Shown: positions 1 to 7,970 of the stretch, in pieces
How the letters are laid out: each line of letters begins with the position of its first letter
How positions within the stretch are numbered: position 1 is the stretch's first letter
DNA from: Candidatus Marinarcus aquaticus
Lineage (GTDB): Bacteria > Campylobacterota > Campylobacteria > Campylobacterales > Arcobacteraceae
DNA: 64,000 bases
Direction: 5' to 3'
Assembly: GCF_004116335.1 (NCBI RefSeq)
Contig: NZ_PDKN01000001.1
Location: forward strand, 62,001-126,000
Notes under the pieces: generated by a model
Database searches by the model: none
What the model was told of the DNA's origin: nothing
Seen by the model: the letters and a program-made list of their open reading frames with translations, nothing else
Position numbers and translations under genes: made by a program

Positions 1-435
1 GACTTCAATCATGCGATTAGGAATTTTTACTCCAATGATTTGTTTGGTATATTTACTGATTATGGCCATATCAAATTTGATGTAATATCCCACAATAGGT
101 CGTGAACCAATAAATTCCAGCAGCTCTAAAATGGCCTCTTTGGGAGTAATGGCATTTTCCAAATCTATGGGTCTTATTTGGTGAATTTTAATCGATTCAG
201 CTGTGACATTTTTTGAAGGTTTGACAAAAACATTAAAGGTTTTTCTCATAATGATTCGATTCTCTTTGATTAACACTGCCCCAATAGAGAGAATCTCATC
301 TTTTTTAGGATTTAACCCAGTGGTTTCACAATCCAAACAGACATACTCATCTTTGGGTTCTTCCCCAAATAAGTAGAGATACTTCTTATCTTTAAGTCGT
401 GAGAGATTCCATTTTCTAAGTAGACTTTGTATCAT
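1..435 (-). CDS. DnaQ-like 3'-5' exonuclease (partial, C-terminus beyond window)
   Basis: Reverse-strand reading from the ATG at 435 stays open for 145 codons to the window edge, so only the N-terminal part is present. It reads MIQSLLRKW and then LDCETTGLNP near residue 50, the DxE motif of the DEDD exonuclease family (DNA polymerase III epsilon-like). FDMAIISKY near residue 130 is consistent with the second acidic motif. It would remove nucleotides from 3' ends. The start overlaps the stop of the DUF294 gene by one base (TAATG), so the two are translationally coupled. Exonucleases of this type often sit next to DUF294/CBS proteins and acetate-type symporters, where their role is unclear. The family is clear; the exact substrate is not. 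Confidence 0.85.
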   Translation of the reverse strand, partial: MIQSLLRKWNLSRLKDKKYLYLFGEEPKDEYVCLDCETTGLNPKKDEILSIGAVLIKENRIIMRKTFNVFVKPSKNVTAESIKIHQIRPIDLENAITPKEAILELLEFIGSRPIVGYYIKFDMAIISKYTKQIIGVKIPNRMIEV

Positions 436-2249
436 TATGAAATCTTATCAATTTTAAATGTATAGGTAATAAACTTTTTAAAGCTGTTGACAATACTGAA
501 ACTGTCTTTGAGTAAATCTCTCTCAATTTTTCCCAAAGTGTGAGTGTCAATGTTATTGTCAATCTCTTTGCCATCTTGCAGTTTAATAAGCTGAGATTTA
601 AGACGCAAAGTATTGACCACTTCAAATGCTTCAATGAGTTCATTAGCCAACTCTTCACTTAAAACCTTTTTTTGAAGTAAAATTTTAATACGTTTTACGG
701 TGGTTGTTTCTCGAATTCTCTCACGTAATGCCAAGCTACGAATCCCTTGAACGATTGGAAAAACAGCTGTTTTTTTAATATCAATGTTGTGAGACTTGGT
801 CATAAAGTTTGCAATTTTTGTTGGCGTATCAAAGGTCAATGTTGCACGTGCAAAGTAGGCCATAAAGACATCTTTGTCATGCAGTTTATTAAACAAATCA
901 TCTTTTAAATTAATCAACAACTCTTTATTTCCACCCACCGCAAACGAGTCAAAAAAAATGGCTAAGTCCATGTAGTTTTGCATATCCGGAGCTTCAATCC
1001 ATTTGGCCGTCTCTTTTTTATAATCACTGACATTTTTGCACCAAAATGGATTGGAGACCATGATGTTGCCTTCGCATGGAGGGTAACCAAAATCAAGCAA
1101 AATTTGTGTGGTTTTTTCCATGTATGGTCGATATTGTTCAACATCAACGCCATCACGTACCACCAAGGCATTGTCTTGGTCCGTTTTGATGATTTGTTCA
1201 TTTCTTCCTTCACTTCCCATTACAATAAAACAAGCATCTTTTTGAAGCTCTTCAGGAACAACGAGTTGATACAATTTTCGATAAACTTTTAAGTTTAACT
1301 GACCAATCAAGTTGGAAATATGGTGAACTTTCACCCCTTTGGCATTGAGTGTTTTAATGGTATTGATCAGATCATTGCTCGCCTCTTTGAGGTTTTCAAT
1401 GGTTTTGGCTTTTTTAATTTTTGAATCAACAACATAGGTGTGATTGGCAAAGTGTGAAAGGACATCAATTTGTTCAATAACCCCAACCATTTCTCCTTGA
1501 GAGTTTTTAACCCCAATTCGTTTAATATTTCGTTTAATTAAGACTGAAAATGCATCAAATAAATAATCGTCTTTTTGTACAGAAATCAGAGGGAAAATCG
1601 CAATCTCTTCTACAGGAATATTTAAATCTCGACCTTGAAGCAACACTTTCATCTTTAAAAGCGAATCAGTGATAATCCCATAATCACCATTCATTTTTAC
1701 AATAATGGTGGAAGTTTTGTAATTGATTGATTGTTCAATGGCATCCAAAAGTTTGGTGCCTTCCTCAACCATACACGCTTCATGGATAATAGTATCATCC
1801 ACACGTGCAATCATAAAAGAAGAGAGCTCAGAGGTGAACTCTTTGTTTTTCAGTACTTGAATTTTATTGACCAAGTTGTTTAAGAAAAAGTCTTTAAACT
1901 CTGGGTTTTGTTCAATGAGTGTTAAGAATGTTGCTTTATTCAGTTCATAACAGATCAAATCCTCATAGACTTTAAAGGTGTGTTTTGTTTGACCATAAAT
2001 GAGTGAATTGGCATCAAAAGAGTCCTCTTGATGAAAGTCCATGACCATCTCTTCTTCATTGTATTCATGTACAATGCCTTTGATGATGATAAAAAAGTTT
2101 TCAGAAATTTTTTCTGGACTCATTAAAACGGTATCTTTAGGATAGTATGCAATGTCCATGTTTTTAATACAGATATTCATCTGGTCATGGCTTAATACTT
2201 CAAAAGGGTGAATGTTGGATAAAAATGCTTCTTGATCTCGTAGACTCAT
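435..2249 (-). CDS. cNMP-binding / CBS / DUF294 nucleotidyltransferase-like signalling protein
   Basis: 604 aa. The N-terminal ~120 residues look like a cyclic-nucleotide-binding fold (FFIIIKGIVHEY, DSFDANSLIYG). Residues ~150-270 hold a pair of CBS domains. From G345 the GSEGRNEQ...TDQDN signature of the DUF294 (GlnD-related) nucleotidyltransferase domain is complete, followed by the DUF294 C-terminal helical region. Known members are thought to sense nucleotides and modify or regulate partners, but no substrate can be read from the sequence. It lies downstream of the symporter pair and overlaps the exonuclease gene, forming the usual module of this protein with an SSS transporter. A terminator-like hairpin separates it from the symporter, so it may have its own promoter or depend on read-through. 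Confidence 0.85.
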   Translation of the reverse strand: MSLRDQEAFLSNIHPFEVLSHDQMNICIKNMDIAYYPKDTVLMSPEKISENFFIIIKGIVHEYNEEEMVMDFHQEDSFDANSLIYGQTKHTFKVYEDLICYELNKATFLTLIEQNPEFKDFFLNNLVNKIQVLKNKEFTSELSSFMIARVDDTIIHEACMVEEGTKLLDAIEQSINYKTSTIIVKMNGDYGIITDSLLKMKVLLQGRDLNIPVEEIAIFPLISVQKDDYLFDAFSVLIKRNIKRIGVKNSQGEMVGVIEQIDVLSHFANHTYVVDSKIKKAKTIENLKEASNDLINTIKTLNAKGVKVHHISNLIGQLNLKVYRKLYQLVVPEELQKDACFIVMGSEGRNEQIIKTDQDNALVVRDGVDVEQYRPYMEKTTQILLDFGYPPCEGNIMVSNPFWCKNVSDYKKETAKWIEAPDMQNYMDLAIFFDSFAVGGNKELLINLKDDLFNKLHDKDVFMAYFARATLTFDTPTKIANFMTKSHNIDIKKTAVFPIVQGIRSLALRERIRETTTVKRIKILLQKKVLSEELANELIEAFEVVNTLRLKSQLIKLQDGKEIDNNIDTHTLGKIERDLLKDSFSIVNSFKKFITYTFKIDKIS

Positions 2250-2350
2250 ATAAGACCTTTGTATAGTAATGAGATACTATTTTTTATACTAAGTTTTTAG
2301 ATAAAGGTTCGCGTACAATACCTAAAGACTTAATATAAAAAATAGTACCA

Positions 2351-2376
2351 AAGGTGTCTCCGAAGAGACATACCTT
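2351..2376 (-). terminator. Rho-independent terminator after the symporter gene
   Basis: Read on the minus strand the RNA is AAGGT-AT-GTCTC-UUCG-GAGAC-ACCTT, a 10-bp stem with a 2-nt bulge and a C(UUCG)G tetraloop. A short spacer and a run of six U follow (plus-strand A run near 2337-2342). It begins 12 nt past the symporter stop. The U tract is slightly displaced from the stem, so termination may be partial. Confidence 0.65.
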
Positions 2377-2388
2377 GGCAAGTAATGC

Positions 2389-4257
2389 TTAGTGATCGTG
2401 TGCCTCACCAGCATTGTTTGGAAGTCGGATTGACTCAACTAAGTCTTGAACTTCTTGTGGTGGTTCTGGTGTCATTCGAGATACAACAAATGCTACGATT
2501 AAGTGTAACACTGTACCGATTGTACCAATACCTGTAGGAGCAATTCCTAAGAAGTAATCTGCTTTGTCTCCACCCAAGAATACGAAGTATACAATGTATC
2601 CGAATGTGAAGATAAGACCTGTTAAAATACCAGCAATCGCACCCTCTTTGTTCATTCGTTTATCAAATACCCCAAGGATAATTGTTGGGAAGAATGCCGC
2701 TGCTGCTAAACCAAATGCGAATGCAACAACTTGTGCAACGAAACCTGGAGGGTTAATTCCTAAGTAACCAGCAATACAAATAGCAACGATTGCAGAGATT
2801 CTGGCCCACATTAACTCTGATTTCTCATTTAATGTAGATTTACCCGTAGTTTTATCTTTAAAGATAACTTGACCTAATAAGTCATGTGAAATTGCAGAAG
2901 CAATTACCAGTAAAAGACCTGCTGCAGTAGAAAGTGCTGCTGCAAGACCCCCAGCTGCGATGAATGCAATTACCCAGTTAGGTAAGTTTGCAATCTCAGG
3001 GTTAGCAAGTACCATGATATCTCTATCAACATAGAGTTCGTTTTCGATTTTTCCATTGTTTTCAGCTGGAACACCATTTGTAGTTAATCTGTGTCCATCT
3101 TCTGCAACATTTTCACCATCAAATGCTGGTTTACCTTTGAATGCAGCACCAGCAGCATATTGGATTTTACCGTCACCGTTTTTATCGTTCCATGCTAATA
3201 ATCCACCGTGTTCCCAAGTTTTGAACCATCGTCCATCATTTGGAGTACCATCAGCGTGAGTTAATTCACCGTTAACGAATGCTTTATATTCAACGTTTTG
3301 TACGTTTTTAATTAAGTTAACTCTTGAGAAAGCTGCAACAGAAGAGATGGTTGTATACATAATTGCAATGAATACTAACGCCCATCCAGCAGAAACTCTT
3401 GCATCTTTTACTGTTGGAACTGTAAAGAATCTTACAATAACGTGTGGAAGACCAGCAGTACCAAGCATTAATGCTGTAGTTAACATGAACATGTTCCATA
3501 AGTTACCTGGTTGTGTATACTCTGCAAAACCTAAATCAGCAATTGATTGATCCAGTGCATGTAAGAGATAGGTTCCTTCAGGAATCGCTCGTACACCATC
3601 ATTGAATTCAAATGTAGTTTGTGCAAAAATACCTAATTGTGGTAAGAATGTATCAGTCACTTGTAATGATAAGAAAATCGCAGGAATCATGTATGCGAAA
3701 ATCATAACAACATATTGTGCAACTTGAGTATATGTAATCCCTTTCATACCACCAAGAACTGAGTAGAAGAAAACAATTGCCATACCGATGATTACACCAG
3801 TGTTAACATCAACTTGTAAGAATCTTGAAAATACGATTCCAACCCCTCTCATTTGTCCCGCAACATATGTAAATGATACGAAGATAACTGAGATAACTGC
3901 AACGGTTCTCGCAACGTCAGAATAGTATCTGTCCCCAACGAAATCAGGAACTGTAAACTTACCAAACTTTCTTAAGTAAGGAGCTAATAACATAGCAAGT
4001 AGAACGTATCCACCTGTCCATCCCATTAAATATGCACCACCATCTGAACCTTTAAAAGAGATGATACCTGCAAGTGAGATAAATGATGCCGCTGACATCC
4101 AGTCTGCCGCTGTTGCCATACCGTTTGCTACTGGGTGAACCCCTCCACCAGCTACGTAGAAATCTTTAGTTGAACCCGCTTTTGCCCAAAGTGCAATACC
4201 GATATAAATTGCAAATGAGATACCTACGAATAGGTAAATTAATGATTGTAATTCCAT
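2389..4257 (-). CDS. Sodium:solute (acetate-type) symporter, large subunit, VC_2705-like
   Basis: 622 aa polytopic membrane protein of the sodium:solute symporter (SSS) family. The N-terminus (YVAGGGVHPVANGMATAADWMSAASF) is typical of acetate/cation symporters of the ActP group. It is preceded at 13 bp by a DUF4212 small subunit, the arrangement of two-subunit VC_2705-type transporters, so it probably imports acetate or a similar short-chain acid with Na+. Residues ~318-430 form a hydrophilic insert between membrane segments that contains DKNGDGKIQ from D358, resembling an EF-hand loop but with Ala at the usual last acidic position. The family is certain; the substrate is inferred from relatives. 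Confidence 0.9.
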   Translation of the reverse strand: MELQSLIYLFVGISFAIYIGIALWAKAGSTKDFYVAGGGVHPVANGMATAADWMSAASFISLAGIISFKGSDGGAYLMGWTGGYVLLAMLLAPYLRKFGKFTVPDFVGDRYYSDVARTVAVISVIFVSFTYVAGQMRGVGIVFSRFLQVDVNTGVIIGMAIVFFYSVLGGMKGITYTQVAQYVVMIFAYMIPAIFLSLQVTDTFLPQLGIFAQTTFEFNDGVRAIPEGTYLLHALDQSIADLGFAEYTQPGNLWNMFMLTTALMLGTAGLPHVIVRFFTVPTVKDARVSAGWALVFIAIMYTTISSVAAFSRVNLIKNVQNVEYKAFVNGELTHADGTPNDGRWFKTWEHGGLLAWNDKNGDGKIQYAAGAAFKGKPAFDGENVAEDGHRLTTNGVPAENNGKIENELYVDRDIMVLANPEIANLPNWVIAFIAAGGLAAALSTAAGLLLVIASAISHDLLGQVIFKDKTTGKSTLNEKSELMWARISAIVAICIAGYLGINPPGFVAQVVAFAFGLAAAAFFPTIILGVFDKRMNKEGAIAGILTGLIFTFGYIVYFVFLGGDKADYFLGIAPTGIGTIGTVLHLIVAFVVSRMTPEPPQEVQDLVESIRLPNNAGEAHDH

Positions 4258-4269
4258 GTTTTTCCTTTC

Positions 4270-4524
4270 CTACTCGTGCACGCCATATTTTTCATCAATT
4301 GATGTCATTGCTTTAACATAAACAAAAATCAAAATAACAAAAACATAAATTGCACCTTGTTGTGCAAACCAAAATCCTAACTTAACACCTGAAATCTCAA
4401 TTGAGTTAAGTTGTTCAATAAAAATAATTCCGCAACCGAAAGAAACAACAAACCAAACTACAAGTAGTTTAAGAATCATTGCAATATTTTCTTTCCAATA
4501 AGCCTGAGCTTTTTCTGGACTCAT
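4270..4524 (-). CDS. DUF4212 symporter small subunit
   Basis: 84 aa with two predicted membrane segments (about residues 15-37 and 50-70). The motif near the N-terminus (YWKENIAMILKLLVVWF) and the size match the DUF4212 family, the small subunit found before VC_2705-type sodium:solute symporters. It is the first gene of the transporter unit, 13 bp ahead of the large subunit. The start ATG at 4524 has a good upstream ribosome site (AAAAAAGGAGAAAAG). Its role is probably assembly or stability of the large subunit; it has no known activity of its own. Confidence 0.85.
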   Translation of the reverse strand: MSPEKAQAYWKENIAMILKLLVVWFVVSFGCGIIFIEQLNSIEISGVKLGFWFAQQGAIYVFVILIFVYVKAMTSIDEKYGVHE

Positions 4525-4549
4525 CTTTTCTCCTTTTTTAGTTTATACT

Positions 4550-4582
4550 TGATAAGTCAACAAACTGTTTATTCACTTATCA
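4550..4582. promoter_or_regulatory. Inverted repeat upstream of the symporter operon (possible operator)
   Basis: TGATAAGT (4550-4557) and ACTTATCA (4575-4582) are perfect 8-bp arms 17 bp apart, 26-58 bp upstream of the DUF4212 start. The spacing puts like faces of the sites roughly two to three helical turns apart, as for a dimeric regulator. The adjacent OmpR-type regulator is the natural candidate, but this is inference. Confidence 0.35.
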
Positions 4583-4690
4583 CTAAAGTAACAAGAGAAG
4601 TATAAAGGATGTAAATAGCAATTGGGTAGCATTAACAAAATTTTTGATTTTTTTTTGATTTTTTTGAAAAATATGTGAAGAATAATTCTC

Positions 4691-4717
4691 AAAAGTGACC
4701 GTAAAATGGTCACTTTT
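4691..4717 (-). terminator. Rho-independent terminator after the response regulator
   Basis: Perfect 10-bp arms AAAAGTGACC (4691-4700) and GGTCACTTTT (4708-4717) around a 7-nt loop, starting 11 bp past the regulator stop. The last four bases of the minus-strand arm supply a short U run. It separates the two-component genes from the symporter operon. Confidence 0.75.
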
Positions 4718-4727
4718 AAGGGTTTAA

Positions 4728-5390
4728 TTAGGCAGAATAATATCTGTCAATTTTATACCCAAGTCCTCGGATATTTTTAATAAAGTCTTCTTTTAGTGAT
4801 TTTTTAAGACGCGAAATTTCAGCTCTAATGGTGGGATTATCAATGTCTTCTCCCTCCCAAACATCAATTCTGAATCGCTCAAAATCAACAATCATATTGA
4901 TATTCAGTGCTAAAATATGAATGATATCGAGCTGTTTTTTGGTCAGATTTTGTGGTTCGTTATTAAAATAGAGTGTTTTTTCTGTTTTGGAGTAAGAGTA
5001 GTTTTTTGAAAACTTCATGTGTGAGGTGTTTTTTTGTTCACTTTTGAGAATTTGATTGATTTTAATCCCCAGCTCTGCAAGGTGAAACGGTTTTTTTAAA
5101 TACTCTTTGCATCCCAGTTCATAGCCTTTTGAGATATCTTCAATATCATTTAATGCACTGATAAAAATTGTGGGGATAAAGATTTTGTTTTTATTGAGTG
5201 TTTCAAGTATCTCAAACCCATCTAAATTGGGCACATTGATATCTAAGATCAACAAATCATAATTGTTGTCAATGTTTTCTACGACACTTTGGCCGTCGGT
5301 GAAACTTGTCACTTGGTGACCAATGCTGGTTAAATACTCATTGATAGAGTTATTTAACATCAATTCATCTTCAAGAAGGAGTATTTTCAT
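4728..5390 (-). CDS. OmpR-family response regulator
   Basis: About 220 aa from the internal ATG at 5390 (MKILLLEDEL). A start 36 nt further upstream at 5426 is possible but adds a non-homologous extension. The receiver domain has the acidic pair E7-D8, phosphoacceptor D50 (LLILDINVP) and a KKPF motif. Residues ~125-220 form an OmpR-type winged helix (IRAEISRLKKSL, IRGLGYKI). It overlaps the end of the sensor kinase gene by about 20 bp, so the two are a coupled pair. The unit points at the symporter operon next door, a plausible regulatory target. Confidence 0.9.
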   Translation of the reverse strand: MKILLLEDELMLNNSINEYLTSIGHQVTSFTDGQSVVENIDNNYDLLILDINVPNLDGFEILETLNKNKIFIPTIFISALNDIEDISKGYELGCKEYLKKPFHLAELGIKINQILKSEQKNTSHMKFSKNYSYSKTEKTLYFNNEPQNLTKKQLDIIHILALNINMIVDFERFRIDVWEGEDIDNPTIRAEISRLKKSLKEDFIKNIRGLGYKIDRYYSA

Positions 5391-6957
5391 ATGTTTTAAA
5401 CCTATATGTGAATTTTGTTTCGTCATCGTGAGATTCTACGTCAATTATAACTGAATTATCATCACAAATCTCTTTGACAATTTTAAGCCCCAAACCAAAG
5501 CCTCCTTTGACTTGATTCTCTCTGTAAAACTGATTGTTGAATATTTTATTGATATCATAAATGGTTTTTGAATGTGTCTTAATTTGAAATTCGACGTATT
5601 GTGCATCCTGCAAGAGTTTGATATAAATAGGAGACTCTTTAAAAGAGTACTTAATGGCATTAGAGATGTTATTGTCAATGATACGTTGCAGTTCGGTTTC
5701 ATTAAACTCTATAACAATATCCCTTTGTATGTTTGTAACAAAAAAGAGTTGATTGGACAGAGCAATGTCATTAAAAAACTCCATACGTGACATCAAGTAT
5801 TCTGAGAAGTTGATGTGTGTTTTGGTATAAACTACTCGGTTCTTTTTAATCATGTAACTTAAATCTTCATAAATAGTGTTGATGATTTTTGAACCTGATT
5901 CAATGTTTCGTATATGAATATTATCGCTGTTTTGCATTCGAAGTAGGTCAATATTGGTTTGTATAATTGAAAGAGGGGTGTTAATTTCATGCACTGCTTT
6001 TTTTAAAAACTGTTTTTGAGCCTCTAAAATATCGGTGAGTTCTTGCGTTTTTTCATTGACTTTCTCTTCTAAGCTTTTATTTAAATCTTCCAATAAGTGT
6101 GTACGATATTTGATACTGGTCATGGCATCATTGGCATAATTTACAATGGTTCTAAACTCAGTAAACAAAATCTTATTGTGGTTAAAAGGTTTATCTTCGT
6201 TTTGAGACTCTTTAAAGTACTTTCCAATCTCTCTTACTTCATTAGCAATCAAAATGGTGGCATTTTTATAAATAAAAATGGAGTATAAAATTAGAAGAAT
6301 CGTCAGTGATGTAATTTGAAGCACATAGTTTGAGATTTTTTCATCGTATTGGTCTTGTGTTTGCCGTACAATTTGCTCAACGGTATCTAAATAGACCCCT
6401 TTCCCAATTGTCCAATTCCAAGGTTCATAAGCGATGGCATAGGAGATTTTTTTAATATCTTTTTTTCGTGCAGGTTTATACCAAAGGTACTTTATGTAAC
6501 CTCCTTCTTTTTTTTGAGAGATGTCAATGAGCTCTTTGATGACTTTGATCCCATTAGGGTCTGTAAATTCATAGAGGTTTTCTCCAATTCTCTCTTTAAC
6601 TGCAGGATAATAAACAGATGTACCATCGAACAAATAGATAAAGGTATAGTCATTGATGTTTTTAGAGGCTTTCATCTCATCTAAGGCTTTTAAAACCTCA
6701 TTTTGAATAATGACTTCACTCTTTTTGCCTTTGTATTTTTCATGATAATAACGAATAAACTGTATAGTATTAGTGATGTCCTCTTTGATGAGTATTTTTT
6801 GTTTGGTGAGATTATTTTGTTCAATCATTTTGATTTTATCTTGCAATTCAGTAAAGGCGTTGGTAATAATAATAAATGTAAAAAATGAAATCAAAACAAT
6901 AATAAAAATAATACTGTAAACAATGAGTTGATAGATACTCTTTACTTTAATCATCAA
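5371..6957 (-). CDS. Cache-domain sensor histidine kinase
   Basis: 528 aa. A membrane segment at ~12-33 is followed by an extracytoplasmic Cache-type sensor of ~170 residues (YIKYLWYKPA..., WNWTIGKGVYLD) and a second membrane segment at ~212-230. A helical linker leads to HisKA with phosphoacceptor H323 (AVHEINTPLS) and an ATPase domain with N box DNNISNAIKYS and G box GGFGLGLKIVKEI. sCache domains of this kind bind small ligands such as carboxylates, which would suit control of the neighbouring acetate-type symporter, but the ligand is not deducible. It is cotranscribed with the downstream response regulator. Confidence 0.9.
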   Translation of the reverse strand: MMIKVKSIYQLIVYSIIFIIVLISFFTFIIITNAFTELQDKIKMIEQNNLTKQKILIKEDITNTIQFIRYYHEKYKGKKSEVIIQNEVLKALDEMKASKNINDYTFIYLFDGTSVYYPAVKERIGENLYEFTDPNGIKVIKELIDISQKKEGGYIKYLWYKPARKKDIKKISYAIAYEPWNWTIGKGVYLDTVEQIVRQTQDQYDEKISNYVLQITSLTILLILYSIFIYKNATILIANEVREIGKYFKESQNEDKPFNHNKILFTEFRTIVNYANDAMTSIKYRTHLLEDLNKSLEEKVNEKTQELTDILEAQKQFLKKAVHEINTPLSIIQTNIDLLRMQNSDNIHIRNIESGSKIINTIYEDLSYMIKKNRVVYTKTHINFSEYLMSRMEFFNDIALSNQLFFVTNIQRDIVIEFNETELQRIIDNNISNAIKYSFKESPIYIKLLQDAQYVEFQIKTHSKTIYDINKIFNNQFYRENQVKGGFGLGLKIVKEICDDNSVIIDVESHDDETKFTYRFKTYENTPS

Positions 6958-7057
6958 GGGCCTTTAAAAATAGTAAGAATAAGAATAGCTTATTGTGATT
7001 AAAAAAGAGGTTATTTGATAATAAGAAAAAGGGGATTAAAAAAAAGTGTTACAAAAA

Positions 7058-7134
7058 TGGCGCGGCTGACGAGACTCGAACTCGCGACCTCCTGCGTGAC
7101 AGGCAGGCATTCTAACCAACTAAACTACAGCCGC
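7058..7134 (-). tRNA. tRNA-Asp (GTC), copy 1
   Basis: Minus-strand cloverleaf with acceptor GCGGCTG/CAGCCGC, anticodon loop CTGTCAC (anticodon GTC) and T-loop GTTCGAGTC. Discriminator G is followed by an encoded CCA. The sequence is identical to the second Asp copy at 7534-7610. It is the last gene of the array and lies 11 nt beyond the U tract of a terminator-like hairpin. Confidence 0.97.
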
Positions 7135-7145
7135 ACAAATTTTGC

Positions 7146-7169
7146 AAAAAAAAAGCGGGATCCCCGCTT
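7146..7169 (-). terminator. Terminator-like hairpin inside the tRNA array
   Basis: On the minus strand AAGCGGG-GAT-CCCGCTT is followed directly by further U, giving nine in a row (plus-strand A run 7146-7154). This is a textbook intrinsic terminator, 7 nt past tRNA-Val and 11 nt before tRNA-Asp copy 1. That gap is too short to hold a complete promoter for the Asp gene. Confidence 0.8.
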
Positions 7170-7176
7170 GCAATTA

Positions 7177-7252
7177 TGGTGGTCGATATAAGACTCGAAC
7201 TTATGACATCTACCTTGTAAGGGTAGCGCTCTACCAACTGAGCTAATCGACC
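7177..7252 (-). tRNA. tRNA-Val (TAC), copy 1
   Basis: Acceptor GGTCGAT/ATCGACC, anticodon loop CTTACAA (anticodon TAC), encoded CCA. It is identical to the copy at 7710-7785. It is the last tRNA before the internal terminator-like hairpin. Confidence 0.97.
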
Positions 7253-7337
7253 TGAAAATCGTAATTTTTCTAAACTGCTTTAGAAAAATAGATTTGAAAT
7301 CAAAGGCATTTGAAAGAACCTATACAGATTCAAAAAA

Positions 7338-7412
7338 TGGTGACCCCTAGGAGACTCGAACTCCTGTGGCATGGATGAAAACCATGAATCCTAACCGCTA
7401 GATGAAGGGGCC
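7338..7412 (-). tRNA. tRNA-Glu (TTC), copy 1
   Basis: Acceptor GGCCCCT/AGGGGTC, anticodon loop TTTTCAT (anticodon TTC), encoded CCA. It is identical to the copy at 7624-7698. An 85-nt spacer, the longest in the array, separates it from tRNA-Val copy 1. Confidence 0.97.
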
Positions 7413-7437
7413 ACGAATAAATAATGCTCAATATGAA

Positions 7438-7513
7438 TGGTGACCCGTGAAGGATTCGAACCTTCGGCCACCTCCTTAAAAGGGAGATGCTCTACCAGCT
7501 GAGCTAACGGGTC
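7438..7513 (-). tRNA. tRNA-Lys (TTT), copy 1
   Basis: Acceptor GACCCGT/ACGGGTC, anticodon loop CTTTTAA (anticodon TTT), encoded CCA. It is identical to the copy at 7845-7920. Confidence 0.97.
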
Positions 7514-7533
7514 AAATAAAAGAAAAAATTAAA

Positions 7534-7610
7534 TGGCGCGGCTGACGAGACTCGAACTCGCGACCTCCTGCGTGACAGGCAGGCATTCTAACCAACTAAA
7601 CTACAGCCGC
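7534..7610 (-). tRNA. tRNA-Asp (GTC), copy 2
   Basis: Same 77-nt sequence including CCA as 7058-7134. It lies between tRNA-Glu copy 2 (upstream in transcription) and tRNA-Lys copy 1. Confidence 0.97.
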
Positions 7611-7623
7611 ACAATTTAAAAAA

Positions 7624-7698
7624 TGGTGACCCCTAGGAGACTCGAACTCCTGTGGCATGGATGAAAACCATGAATCCTAACCGCTAGATGAAGGGGCC
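7624..7698 (-). tRNA. tRNA-Glu (TTC), copy 2
   Basis: Same 75-nt sequence as 7338-7412, anticodon TTC, encoded CCA. Only 13 nt separate it from tRNA-Asp copy 2. Confidence 0.97.
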
Positions 7699-7709
7699 AT
7701 TATTAATTA

Positions 7710-7785
7710 TGGTGGTCGATATAAGACTCGAACTTATGACATCTACCTTGTAAGGGTAGCGCTCTACCAACTGAGCTAATCGACC
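7710..7785 (-). tRNA. tRNA-Val (TAC), copy 2
   Basis: Same 76-nt sequence as 7177-7252, anticodon TAC, encoded CCA. It is the second tRNA of the transcript. Confidence 0.97.
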
Positions 7786-7844
7786 TTTTCTAAAGGGATG
7801 AAATAATAGCAAAGGTATTATTAAATCTTCTTTAAATTTTGATA

Positions 7845-7920
7845 TGGTGACCCGTGAAGGATTCGAACCTTCGGCCACCTCCTTAAAAGGGAGATGCTCT
7901 ACCAGCTGAGCTAACGGGTC
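7845..7920 (-). tRNA. tRNA-Lys (TTT), copy 2
   Basis: Same 76-nt sequence as 7438-7513, anticodon TTT, encoded CCA. It is the promoter-proximal gene of the array, 21 nt downstream of the -10 box. Confidence 0.97.
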
Positions 7921-7941
7921 GCTCTTTCAAAATGGAGTGGA

Positions 7942-7970
7942 ATTATATTAAATAATTTTTAATTTGTCAA
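7942..7970 (-). promoter_or_regulatory. Consensus sigma70 promoter of the tRNA array
   Basis: On the minus strand TTGACA (7970-7965) and TATAAT (7947-7942) are both perfect hexamers separated by exactly 17 bp, ahead of tRNA-Lys. The -35 box overlaps the last codons of pncC (stop at 7959). A full -35 consensus is uncommon in Campylobacterota and suits a strong stable-RNA promoter. Confidence 0.85.

Noticed and set aside
978-1292. Open frame of 104 codons on the plus strand inside the DUF294 gene
   Set aside because: It is a shadow of the minus-strand gene: no ribosome site, no recognisable domain, and the opposite frame has clear cNMP/CBS/DUF294 motifs.
6978-6994. AATAAG-AATAG-CTTATT hairpin after the tRNA array
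   Set aside because: The stem is only 6 bp and AT-rich with no U run; not convincing as the array terminator.
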